A DNA stretch of 44,928 nucleotides from Micromonosporaceae bacterium. GTDB lineage: Bacteria; Actinomycetota; Actinomycetes; Mycobacteriales; Micromonosporaceae. Under the pieces are notes generated by a model, which was given only the letters and a program-made list of their open reading frames with translations, was not told the DNA's origin and did no database searches. Below are positions 18,611 to 26,534 of the stretch, in pieces. Both the position numbers and the translations under genes were made by a program. Position 1 is the first letter of the stretch, and every line of letters begins with the position of its first letter. The stretch covers positions 1 to 44,928 of the forward strand of contig JAHRHA010000036.1 in assembly GCA_020027875.1 (NCBI GenBank). The letters run 5' to 3'.

Positions 18611-20164
18611 ATGAGCACGCCGCGGCCGGTCCTTGTCGTCGACTTCGGTGCCCAGTACGCGCAGCTGATAGCGCGCCGGGTGAGGGAGGCACGGGTCTAC
18701 TCCGAGATCGTGCCGCACTCCATGTCCGTGGCCGAGATGCTGGCCCGCGACCCGGCCGCGATCGTTCTCTCGGGCGGGCCGGCGAGTGTCTATGAGCCCG
18801 GCGCTCCGCAGGTCGACCCGGCGCTGTTCGACGCCGGCGTGCCGATGCTTGGCATCTGCTACGGATTCCAGGCGATGGCGCGGGCGCTCGGCGGGGAGGT
18901 GGCGCACACCGGACAGCGAGAGTTCGGCGGCACCCAGCTCAGTCTCGCCGGCTCCGGCGGCGAACTGCTCGGCGGGCTGCCGGAGCAGCAGATCGTCTGG
19001 ATGAGCCACGGCGACTGCGTCACCGTCGCGCCGGATGGATTCATCGTGACGGCCAACAGTCCTCATGCGCCCGTCGCGGCGTTCGAGGACGTCGCCAACC
19101 GGCGGGCGGGCGTGCAGTTCCACCCCGAGGTCAGGCATACCCAGCACGGCCAGCACGTGTTGGAGCGGTTCCTACACTCGATGGCGGGCATCGAGCCGAT
19201 GTGGACGCCGGCGGGCATCATCGATGACCAGGTGGCGGCCATCCGAGCGCAGGTCGGCGACGCGCAGGTTATCTGCGGCCTCTCCGGCGGAGTCGACTCT
19301 GCGGTGGCGGCGGCGCTCGTCCATCGCGCCGTGGGCGATCAGCTCACCTGCGTCTTCGTCGACCACGGTCTGCTGCGGGCCGGGGAGGCCGAGCAGGTCG
19401 AGAAGGACTACGTCGCGGCGACCGGTATCCGGCTCAAGGTCGTCGACGCCGCCGATCGTTTCCTCACCGCGCTCGCCGGGGTCACCGATCCGGAGGCGAA
19501 GCGGAAGATAATCGGCCGGGAGTTCATTCGCGTCTTCGAGGCGGCCGCCCGCGAGATCGACGCGGAAAGGCACGTCGAGTTCCTGGTCCAGGGGACCCTC
19601 TACCCCGACGTCGTGGAGTCGGGCGGGGGAACCGGAACCGCGAACATCAAGTCACACCACAACGTCGGCGGCCTGCCGGACGACCTTGAGTTCTGGCTGA
19701 TCGAGCCGCTGCGAACGCTGTTCAAGGACGAGGTACGGGCGCTAGGCGCCACCATCGGCCTGCCCGAAGCGATGGTATGGCGCCATCCGTTCCCCGGTCC
19801 CGGCCTGGCCATCCGCATCATCGGCGAGGTCACCCGGGACCGCCTTGACCTGCTCCGGGCCGCCGACAAGATCGCCCGAGACGAGCTCACCGCCGCCGGC
19901 CTGGACCGCGGCGTTTGGCAGTTCCCGGTCGTACTCCTCGCCGATGTGCGCAGCGTCGGTGTGCAGGGCGATGGGCGCACGTACGGACACCCGGTCGTGC
20001 TCCGTCCGGTGTCCAGTGAGGACGCGATGACCGCGGACTGGTCCCGGCTGCCCTACGACCTCGTCGCGAAGGTCTCGACTCGGATCACCAACGAAGTTCC
20101 CGAGATCAACCGGGTCGTGCTCGACGTGACGAGCAAGCCGCCAGGCACCATCGAGTGGGAGTGA
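18611..20164 (+). CDS. guaA: GMP synthase (glutamine-hydrolysing)
   Basis: It converts XMP to GMP using glutamine and ATP. The 517-residue protein has the class I amidotransferase domain (about 1-190): '[18 protein letters not shown]', '[14 protein letters not shown]', nucleophile Cys in '[10 protein letters not shown]', and the His-Glu pair in 'GVQFHPEV'. The ATP pyrophosphatase domain has the P-loop '[15 protein letters not shown]'. The C-terminal dimerisation domain includes '[17 protein letters not shown]' and ends '[19 protein letters not shown]'. With guaB it completes IMP to GMP. The upstream ribosome-binding site is weak, fitting translational coupling to the gene ending 10 bp earlier. 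Confidence 0.98.
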   Translation: MSTPRPVLVVDFGAQYAQLIARRVREARVYSEIVPHSMSVAEMLARDPAAIVLSGGPASVYEPGAPQVDPALFDAGVPMLGICYGFQAMARALGGEVAHTGQREFGGTQLSLAGSGGELLGGLPEQQIVWMSHGDCVTVAPDGFIVTANSPHAPVAAFEDVANRRAGVQFHPEVRHTQHGQHVLERFLHSMAGIEPMWTPAGIIDDQVAAIRAQVGDAQVICGLSGGVDSAVAAALVHRAVGDQLTCVFVDHGLLRAGEAEQVEKDYVAATGIRLKVVDAADRFLTALAGVTDPEAKRKIIGREFIRVFEAAAREIDAERHVEFLVQGTLYPDVVESGGGTGTANIKSHHNVGGLPDDLEFWLIEPLRTLFKDEVRALGATIGLPEAMVWRHPFPGPGLAIRIIGEVTRDRLDLLRAADKIARDELTAAGLDRGVWQFPVVLLADVRSVGVQGDGRTYGHPVVLRPVSSEDAMTADWSRLPYDLVAKVSTRITNEVPEINRVVLDVTSKPPGTIEWE

Positions 20165-20195
20165 CCGGCCGCCTCGCCGCAGCTACGCTGCCCGG

Positions 20196-20951
20196 ATGTC
20201 CCCGCTACTCATCAGTCTCAGCGCCGCCGCCGGCGCCGCTGGCGGCGCCCTCGTGCCACTGACCGCCTACCGCCTCTCCGTCCCGGCCGACGAGCCCAGT
20301 CGCACTGCGTGCACCTCGTGCGACGCGCCTCTGCGCCGCGGCGTGGGTGGGTGGGTGCGCCTTCACGCCCGCTGTTCGGCCTGCGGTGCCCGCCTGGGTC
20401 CGCCGGCCTGGCTGACGGCCGCCGCCGCGGCAACCGCTAGCGGCCTGCTCGCGGCTGCTCTGGATGCCACGCTGGCCCTTCCGCTATATGTCGCGTTGGC
20501 GATCCTTGGTGTTCTGCTCGCCGTTATCGACCTCTCGTGCAAGCGTTTGCCGCGCACTCTCGTTTTTCCGGCAGTATGGATCAGCGCTTCCCTGTTCGCC
20601 GTAATCGCGGCTGTAACGGGTGATTGGGGCGCATTGCTACGCGCGGCGTTGGCGGCGGTCGTGCTCGGGTCGGCTTTCCTCGTGCTCTACCTCCTGCCCG
20701 GGCGGGGACTCGGCTTCGGCGACGTGAAGCTAGCGGTGCTGCTCGGACTCTTTCTCGGCTGGCTGAGCTGGGGAGCGGTGCTGCTTGGCGCGCTGTTGCC
20801 GTGGCTCGTGAACGGCCCAGTCGCGATAGGCCTCCTTTTGACCCGACGGGTCGGGCGGAAGTCATGGCTGCCGTTCGGGCCCGCGATGCTCGTCGGTGCT
20901 CTGTTGTCCGTCCTGTGTGTAGGGTGGCTTCGTACGTTTGCCCGTGGATGA
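20196..20951 (+). CDS. Prepilin peptidase (A24 aspartic protease, TadV/PilD type)
   Basis: It processes the Flp prepilins encoded just downstream. The 251-residue membrane protein carries the cytoplasmic zinc site CxxC...CxxC (Cys39, Cys42, Cys60, Cys63) found in full PilD-type enzymes and missing from minimal TadV. It has the two catalytic aspartates, Asp112 in 'VIDLSCKRLP' and Asp176 in 'GFGDVKLA'. The rest is about seven hydrophobic helices. The start ATG at 20196 lies 31 bp after guaA. A 187-bp gap separates it from the first pilin gene, so the pilus genes may have their own promoter there. It possibly also methylates the new N terminus, but that domain is reduced. Confidence 0.92.
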   Translation: MSPLLISLSAAAGAAGGALVPLTAYRLSVPADEPSRTACTSCDAPLRRGVGGWVRLHARCSACGARLGPPAWLTAAAAATASGLLAAALDATLALPLYVALAILGVLLAVIDLSCKRLPRTLVFPAVWISASLFAVIAAVTGDWGALLRAALAAVVLGSAFLVLYLLPGRGLGFGDVKLAVLLGLFLGWLSWGAVLLGALLPWLVNGPVAIGLLLTRRVGRKSWLPFGPAMLVGALLSVLCVGWLRTFARG

Positions 20952-21138
20952 GCCCGCCATCAGCGCAGGTCAAGGCCCATTTGGAGCGACGACTCAGCCG
21001 TTCGGTGGCGAAGTTCGGTACCTTTCATGTCCCCTTCCCGACAGCGGCCTCGCCTAGCATCGTGGAACGTTCCTCGCGTTCGCGCTGGAGCGCGGCAGAA
21101 TGGCTGGTCCGCAAGGACGATCTGGAAGGTGGGGTTCT

Positions 21139-21336
21139 GTGAAGAAACTCGTCCGCAATCTGCGGGCATTCCGCAAGAACGACGATGGTGCGACGGCCGT
21201 CGAATACGGTCTGCTCGTCGCGCTCATTGCGGTGGTCATTGCCGCCACCGTGGTCCTGCTTGGCGGCGCGCTCAACACCAAGTTTGGCCAGGCCGAGGCG
21301 TGCGTGGATAGCGACGCGGCCAGCGCGTGCCCGTAG
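21139..21336 (+). CDS. flp: Flp/Fap-type pilin 1 (major pilin candidate)
   Basis: The GTG at 21139, with GGAAGGTGGGG just upstream, gives a 65-residue prepilin. A 15-residue basic leader ('VKKLVRNLRAFRKNDDG') ends at Gly, followed by 'ATAVEYGLLVALIAVVIAATVVLLGG'. The class IVb motif G|xxxxEY places Glu at +5 after the cleavage site. The short C-terminal part has two Cys (EACVDSDAASAC) that could close a disulfide loop on the pilus surface. The subunit would be cut by the prepilin peptidase at 20196 and assembled by TadA/B/C. It is followed by a strong hairpin at 21354-21396. Confidence 0.92.
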   Translation: MKKLVRNLRAFRKNDDGATAVEYGLLVALIAVVIAATVVLLGGALNTKFGQAEACVDSDAASACP

Positions 21337-21353
21337 ATGTCGCCTAGCTCAGC

Positions 21354-21396
21354 GCGTTGTCCCGCCGGCGGATTCTGTCCTCCGGCGGGACAACGC
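21354..21396 (+). terminator. Strong intercistronic hairpin after pilin 1
   Basis: A 15-bp perfect stem (GCGTTGTCCCGCCGG, 21354-21368, with its complement 21382-21396) around a 13-nt loop. No T tract follows, so it may be a partial terminator or 3' stabiliser, raising pilin 1 mRNA above the downstream machinery genes. Confidence 0.75.
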
Positions 21397-21419
21397 TAGG
21401 TAGTTCACAGGGAGATCAT

Positions 21420-21590
21420 GTGCAGCGGCAGGTTAATGGTCGGCGGACCGCCGACCTTGGCGCTACGTCGGTCGAGTACGCCATGCTGGCCACCTTCATC
21501 GCGGTAGCAGTGGCACTCGCGATCGGTGGGGTCGGCCTCGCCGTCATCGATCTCTTTACTAGTGGCGTTGACATTCCATGGGGTGGTTAA
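21420..21590 (+). CDS. Flp-like pilin 2 (minor pilin or pilin-like)
   Basis: The GTG at 21420 has AGGGAG 5 nt upstream and gives 56 residues. The leader 'VQRQVNGRRTADLG' is cut before 'ATSVEYAMLATFIAVAVALAIGGVGLAVI', again G|xxxxEY with Glu+5. The tail after the helix is only about ten residues and has no Cys, unlike pilin 1. A minor pilin or assembly initiator is a reasonable inference. Its stop overlaps the tadE start (TAATG at 21588-21592), showing translational coupling. Confidence 0.87.
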   Translation: MQRQVNGRRTADLGATSVEYAMLATFIAVAVALAIGGVGLAVIDLFTSGVDIPWGG

Positions 21591-21982
21591 TGGTCACCAG
21601 GCGGGGGCGAGATAGCGGCGCGGCGGCGGTCGAGTTTGCCTTGATTTTACCCATCGTGCTGCTAGTCATTTTCGGAATCATCGATTTTGGGCGCATGCTC
21701 AATGCCCAGATCACGCTCACCGAGGCGGCCCGGGAAGCAGCCCGCGCGACCGCGCTGATCGATGCGGCGGCGGGTCAGGCGCGTTTCGACCGGGTGGCCG
21801 AGTCGACCGTGGGCGATCTCACCCCCACAATAATCGCGTGCCCAGCGACGCCCGACGCCGACGACGATGCGGTGGTGGACGTTACCTACACATTCACCTT
21901 CGTGACCCCGCTGAGCATCCTCATCGGCGGCGACGGCACGACCGACCTCGCGGGACACGGTGTCATGCCATGCATACATTGA
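21590..21982 (+). CDS. tadE: TadE-like minor pseudopilin
   Basis: 130 residues. After a short basic leader comes 'GAAAVEFALILPIVLLVIFGIIDFGRMLNAQITLTEAAREAARATAL' (about 12-58), the classic TadE signature of a pseudopilin-type cleavage site with Glu followed by a hydrophobic helix and an amphipathic coiled region. The remainder, about 70 residues, is extracytoplasmic with two Cys that could pair. The ATG overlaps the pilin 2 stop by one base. TadE proteins are processed like Flp and are needed for pilus assembly. Confidence 0.92.
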   Translation: MVTRRGRDSGAAAVEFALILPIVLLVIFGIIDFGRMLNAQITLTEAAREAARATALIDAAAGQARFDRVAESTVGDLTPTIIACPATPDADDDAVVDVTYTFTFVTPLSILIGGDGTTDLAGHGVMPCIH

Positions 21983-23139
21983 GCCGGTTAACTATGTGGC
22001 GACCCGGCATGGGCGGGATTCTGCGACGCCTCCACCGCGACCAGCGAGGGGCGGTCGCGACCGTGTTCGCCATCCTGCTGGCGGGTGGCGTCTTGCTCGG
22101 CATGTTGGCGCTGGTCGTTGATGTCGGCCGGCTCTATGCCGAACGCGAGGAGCTCCAGAGCGGCGCGGACTCGGCCGTCGTCGCCCTCGCCGAGAAGTGC
22201 GCTCAGGCCAAATCTGTCACAGACTGCTCGGTGGCCGACGTCGCTACTCTCGCGGCGCGGTATGCGGACGCGAACGCCAAAGACGGATCCGCTAACGTGC
22301 TCGAGATCTGCGGCGACGTTCCAGCAAGCCCGTTTATCCTCAGCTGCGACAGCACCGTCGGCAACCTCACCGACTGCATTCCGGCGGAGTATACGGAGGA
22401 TCGGCCCTACCTCGAGGTGCGGACTGGGACCCAGACCAGCGACGACGAGTTCTTGCTGTCCCCGTCGTTCGCGCAGATGCTGCTCGGCAACGGCGATTAC
22501 GCCGGTTCGGGTGTACGCGCGTGCGCCAGAGCGATATGGGGACCGCCGGTGTCCGGATCCGGTCTAGCGGTGACGTTCTCGACGTGCGAGTTCGACGAGG
22601 CCACGACCGACGGGACGGTCTACGCTGCCCCGCCGCCTGCTGTCCCGTCCGACAGCTACGAGCAGACGCTCTACCTGCACAACACCGACAAGGCCAAGAC
22701 CTGTCCGGCCGGACCGTCGGGCTGGGACTTCCCCGGTGGCTTTGGCTGGCTCGACGAGACGGAGTGTCAGGCGTTCATTGAGGTCGACGAGACCGTCGGC
22801 GGCAACGTAAGCGTCTCCCCCTCCAAGAGCTGCAAGGACCTGCTTCCCGGGTGGCGGGACAATCACACCGTCCTGCTGGTGCCGATCCACGACGGCATCC
22901 TGGGCAAGGGTGGCAGCAAGGTGGAATATCACGTGGCTGGTCTCGCCGCATTCGTGGTAACGGGATACCACCTGCCCGGGCTGTCCGAAAAGTCGAATCT
23001 GACGAACAAAGCGCCATGCAAGGGCGACGACAAATGCATCTACGGCTACTTCACGAACGCGCTCATGCCCCCGACCGGCGGCGCCATCGGCGACCCGGAG
23101 GATGACTTCGGCGCCACCATCATCACGCTCATCGGATAA
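21970..23139 (+). CDS. TadG-like pilus assembly protein
   Basis: 389 residues from the ATG at 21970, which overlaps tadE; ATG at 21994 is an alternative start. 'RDQRGAVATVFAILLAGGVLLGMLALVVDVGRLYAEREELQSGADSAVVALAEKCA' (about 24-79) is the Tad-like N-terminal helix and following helix. The rest, about 310 residues, is extracytoplasmic with at least ten cysteines (for example 'SVTDCSVAD', 'LEICGDV', 'KAPCKGDDKCIYG'), implying disulfides. No von Willebrand A MIDAS motif is visible, unlike classical TadG; a vWA domain is instead fused to TadB at 26531. It may be a tip or anchoring component. Confidence 0.83.
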   Translation: MHTLSRLTMWRPGMGGILRRLHRDQRGAVATVFAILLAGGVLLGMLALVVDVGRLYAEREELQSGADSAVVALAEKCAQAKSVTDCSVADVATLAARYADANAKDGSANVLEICGDVPASPFILSCDSTVGNLTDCIPAEYTEDRPYLEVRTGTQTSDDEFLLSPSFAQMLLGNGDYAGSGVRACARAIWGPPVSGSGLAVTFSTCEFDEATTDGTVYAAPPPAVPSDSYEQTLYLHNTDKAKTCPAGPSGWDFPGGFGWLDETECQAFIEVDETVGGNVSVSPSKSCKDLLPGWRDNHTVLLVPIHDGILGKGGSKVEYHVAGLAAFVVTGYHLPGLSEKSNLTNKAPCKGDDKCIYGYFTNALMPPTGGAIGDPEDDFGATIITLIG

Positions 23140-23190
23140 CCCATTCGACAAGCACCCCACGGGGAGCAGAAAGACTCAGGACAAAAGCTC

Positions 23191-23982
23191 ATGACTCGTC
23201 GCATCCTCGCGATCGTTATCGCGATCTTTCTCGCCGCCCTCGGCACCGCCGGCCTGCTCTTCTACGCCGTTTCGGCCGACACACGTGCCCAGGCCAACGT
23301 CGAGGGCGTCACGGTCGCGATCGCGAGCAAGCCGATCCCGATCGGCACCAGCGGCGCCCGCATCCGGGCTGACCAGCTGATCCGGCTGGAGAGGATGCCG
23401 AGATCCGCCGTCCCCGCCGATGCCCTGCCAGATGTGAGCGCCGAGCTCGACCGGCTCGTGGTGACCGCGGCCGTCGTGCCAGGGCAGATCCTGCTCAGGG
23501 CGATGTTCGATGAGCAAAGCAAGGTCAACAGCGGCCTTACGCTGCCGGACGGAAAGATGGCCGTCACAGTCGAAACTGGCGTTCCCGAGCAGGTGGCCGG
23601 CTACGTGCGGCCAGGGAGCAGGGTGACGATGTTCCTGACGTACACCCTGCTCGACAAGGACGGCAAGGAGACAAAGTTCCAGCGGACGCGGGTTCTACTC
23701 GCCGAGGTCGAGGTGCTCACCGTCGGGACCTACCAGCCGCCGGTCCGCGCCAATGGCAGCGGCAGCTCCAGCACCAACAGCAACGACACGACCGCTACCA
23801 AGGCCAGTGGCTCGCTCCTCGTGACGGTGGCGGTAACGCAACCCGAAGCCGAGCGGCTGATCGAGGGTCTGCATACCGGCAAGCTCTATCTCGGCCTGCT
23901 CACGGACGCCATTGAAGTCAAGCCGGGGTCCGGTGTCGACAACAAGGACGCCGCGGGTGGCGTAACGCCGCTATTTCCGTGA
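23191..23982 (+). CDS. cpaB: CpaB/RcpC-type pilus protein with SAF domain
   Basis: 263 residues with an N-terminal membrane helix (5-27) and an extracytoplasmic SAF-type beta-clip domain: 'VAIASKPIPIGTSGARIRADQLIRLERMPRSAVP' and 'LVVTAAVVPGQILLRAMF' (about 40-110). The following RcpC domain starts 'GKMAVTVETGVPEQVAGYVRPGSRVTMFLTY'. A Ser/Thr/Asn-rich linker (about 185-210) precedes the last strand region. In diderms CpaB helps assemble the secretin; this locus has no secretin, so it may bind cell wall glycan or guide the pilus through it (inference). AGGA lies 9 nt before the ATG. Confidence 0.9.
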   Translation: MTRRILAIVIAIFLAALGTAGLLFYAVSADTRAQANVEGVTVAIASKPIPIGTSGARIRADQLIRLERMPRSAVPADALPDVSAELDRLVVTAAVVPGQILLRAMFDEQSKVNSGLTLPDGKMAVTVETGVPEQVAGYVRPGSRVTMFLTYTLLDKDGKETKFQRTRVLLAEVEVLTVGTYQPPVRANGSGSSSTNSNDTTATKASGSLLVTVAVTQPEAERLIEGLHTGKLYLGLLTDAIEVKPGSGVDNKDAAGGVTPLFP

Positions 23983-24001
23983 CCGCAGCTGGAGTACCGA
24001 C

Positions 24002-25180
24002 ATGACAATCCTGTTCGAGCCGCACCGGCGCGAGGCTCAGCATTTCGCGGTGCTTCTCGGCAGTGATGTTCACACCGCTACGTCGGGTGAGGATCTGCTG
24101 CGATTGCTCGCCGAGTATCCGGCCGACCAGTCGGTGATACTCGGTCCCGGAGTCGATCTGAGCGTCGCGCTCGCGATGGCCGCCGAGTGCCGCGTGACCC
24201 GACCGGCACTCGGCATAGTCCTGATTCGCGAGCGGGTCGACGTGGGCCTGCTCGGCGTGGCGTTACGGTCTGGCATCCGAGAGGTGGTGCCGGCCAACGA
24301 CCCCGCCGCGCTGCTTGCGGCGTGTGCCCGGTCGCTGGAGGTCTCGCGGCAGTTGGGCCCAGCGGCCGGACATGGCTCGCGCCGGTTCGGTTCGTCGGCG
24401 ATGGACGCGAAGGTGATCACCGTCTTCGCGGCGAAGGGGGGATGCGGAAAGACCACGCTTGCCACCAACATTGCGGTCGCGCTGGCCGCCGGCGGCGCGC
24501 ACCGGGTCGGCCTCATCGACCTCGACCTGGCCTTTGGCGACGTGGCGATCATGTTGCAGCTGGTGCCTGAGCGAACCATCGTGGACGCCGTGGGTCAGCA
24601 TCTGGACGAGACGCTGCTGCGGAGCATCCTGACGCCTTACACCTCGGGCGTGGACACGGTGCTCGCCCCGCCCGGACCGGCCGAGGCGGAGCGGGTGACG
24701 CGGGGCCTGGTTGCGGATGTCCTGGAGTTCGCTCGCGGCATGTTCGAGTACGTTGTCATCGACACCCCGCCGCAGTTCACCGACCACGTGCTGACTGCTC
24801 TTGATCTGTCGCACGTTCACGTGCTGCTGACCACCCCCGATATCCCGGCGTTGAAGAATCTGCGCATCACGCTCGACACTTTCGACCTGCTCGACCTGCC
24901 AAAGGAGCAGCGATTCATCGTGCTCAACCGCTCGGACGCCAAGGTGGGCCTCACCGCGACCGACATCGAGCGGGTCATTCGTGCACCGATCTCGGCGTAC
25001 GTACCGTCCAGCCGGGATGTCCCGGTATCGATCAACCGAGGTGTACCGATCATGCTCGACAACCCGCACCACCCGGTCAGCACGTCGATCCGCGAGTTCG
25101 CGCTCGGTTGGCTCACCACGCCGACGCCGCCGAGAACCCCCGTACGCGGGCTGCGCCGAATGCTGAAGCGGGGGCGGTGA
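24002..25180 (+). CDS. tadZ: TadZ/CpaE-type ATPase, pilus localisation
   Basis: 392 residues. The N-terminal 120 form an atypical receiver-like domain. A MinD/ParA-type ATPase follows with the deviant Walker A 'AKGGCGKTT' (Lys145, Lys150), 'GLIDLDLAFGDVAIML' and 'YVVIDTPPQFTDHVL'. TadZ proteins place the pilus machine at a cell site, often a pole. GGAG lies about 8 nt before the ATG. The stop is 4 bp before the tadA start. Confidence 0.92.
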   Translation: MTILFEPHRREAQHFAVLLGSDVHTATSGEDLLRLLAEYPADQSVILGPGVDLSVALAMAAECRVTRPALGIVLIRERVDVGLLGVALRSGIREVVPANDPAALLAACARSLEVSRQLGPAAGHGSRRFGSSAMDAKVITVFAAKGGCGKTTLATNIAVALAAGGAHRVGLIDLDLAFGDVAIMLQLVPERTIVDAVGQHLDETLLRSILTPYTSGVDTVLAPPGPAEAERVTRGLVADVLEFARGMFEYVVIDTPPQFTDHVLTALDLSHVHVLLTTPDIPALKNLRITLDTFDLLDLPKEQRFIVLNRSDAKVGLTATDIERVIRAPISAYVPSSRDVPVSINRGVPIMLDNPHHPVSTSIREFALGWLTTPTPPRTPVRGLRRMLKRGR

Positions 25181-25184
25181 AACG

Positions 25185-26534
25185 ATGAGCCTGATCGATC
25201 GCCTTGCCCACCGTCGCTCCCCCGTGGATGTCACCGCGCGTATCCGCACGACGCAGACGAGCCCGTTGGCGGAGATCCGTCGCCGGGTGCACAAGGAGCT
25301 CCAGGACATCCTCGGCCCGCAGCTCTACAACGAGAGGTCCGCGGAGGTGCTCGCGCAGAGCGTGCGGAAGACCCTGGCCGAGGTGCTGGCGAAAGATGAG
25401 CACGCGCTCAACGCCGCCGACCGAACCCGGATCACCAGCGAGATCTGCGACGAGATCCTCGGCCATGGGCCGCTCGAACCGCTGCTCCGGGATCAAGACG
25501 TGAGTGAAATCATGGTCAACGGCCCAGACCGAATCTACGTGGAGCGGTTCGGCCACATCGTGCCTGTGGACGCCGCGTTCATCGACGAAACGCACCTACG
25601 CCGTGTCATTGACAAGATCGTGGCTCGGGTTGGGCGGCGAGTCGACGAAGCCAGCCCGATGGTCGACGCGCGTCTGCCCGACGGTAGTCGGGTCAACGCA
25701 GTTTTGCCCCCGATCGCGCTCGACGGCGCGGTGCTGACGATCCGCAAGTTCGCAGCCGACCCGTATGGGATTGAAGACCTGATCGCTTTTGGCACCCTGA
25801 GCCGGTCGGTGGCTCACCTTCTCTCAGCCTGCGTCAAGGGCCGCCTCGACATGCTGATCAGCGGCGGTACGGGCACGGGCAAAACCACCACGCTCAATGT
25901 GCTGTCACAGTACCTCCCCGGGGACGAGCGCATCGTGACGATCGAGGACGCGGCCGAACTCCAGCTGCACCAGGAGCACGTCCTACGACTGGAGTCGCGC
26001 CCGGCAAACATCGAGGGGCGTGGTCAGGTCACGATCCGAGACCTGGTACGTAATGCGCTACGCATGCGCCCGGACCGGATCGTGGTGGGAGAGGTCCGCG
26101 ACGGTGCCGCCCTCGACATGCTGCAGGCGATGAACACCGGTCACGATGGATCGCTCACCACGGTGCACGCGAACTCCCCCCGAGATTCGCTGTCCCGCAT
26201 CGAGACCATGGTGCTGATGGCCGGCATTGACCTGCCAGTACGGGCGATCCGGGAGCAGATCGCCTCGGCGGTTGACCTGATCATCCATCAGTCTCGGCTG
26301 AAGGACGGAAGCCGCCGCATCACGCACATCACCGAGGTGGTTGGCATGGAGGGTGACGTCATCAGCCTCCAGGATCTGTTCCTCTTCGACCACCGCGCCG
26401 GGCAGGACGAGTTTGGCCGCAGCCGCGGCGCGCTGCTGTCAACCGGTCTTCGCCCACGGTTCGTTGATCACCTTGAGGATGTCGGGATCACCATCGCACC
26501 GGAAGTCTTCGGCCGGACCCTCCTAACTCGATGA
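25185..26534 (+). CDS. tadA: TadA/CpaF-type secretion ATPase
   Basis: 449 residues. The N-terminal helical domain ('[30 protein letters not shown]', about 92-121) precedes the ATPase core with Walker A '[10 protein letters not shown]' (226-235), the Asp box '[25 protein letters not shown]', Walker B '[38 protein letters not shown]' with its His box. This is the hexameric motor that powers Flp assembly at the inner face of the membrane together with TadB and TadC. It overlaps the following gene by 4 bp (ATGA). Confidence 0.96.
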   Translation: MSLIDRLAHRRSPVDVTARIRTTQTSPLAEIRRRVHKELQDILGPQLYNERSAEVLAQSVRKTLAEVLAKDEHALNAADRTRITSEICDEILGHGPLEPLLRDQDVSEIMVNGPDRIYVERFGHIVPVDAAFIDETHLRRVIDKIVARVGRRVDEASPMVDARLPDGSRVNAVLPPIALDGAVLTIRKFAADPYGIEDLIAFGTLSRSVAHLLSACVKGRLDMLISGGTGTGKTTTLNVLSQYLPGDERIVTIEDAAELQLHQEHVLRLESRPANIEGRGQVTIRDLVRNALRMRPDRIVVGEVRDGAALDMLQAMNTGHDGSLTTVHANSPRDSLSRIETMVLMAGIDLPVRAIREQIASAVDLIIHQSRLKDGSRRITHITEVVGMEGDVISLQDLFLFDHRAGQDEFGRSRGALLSTGLRPRFVDHLEDVGITIAPEVFGRTLLTR

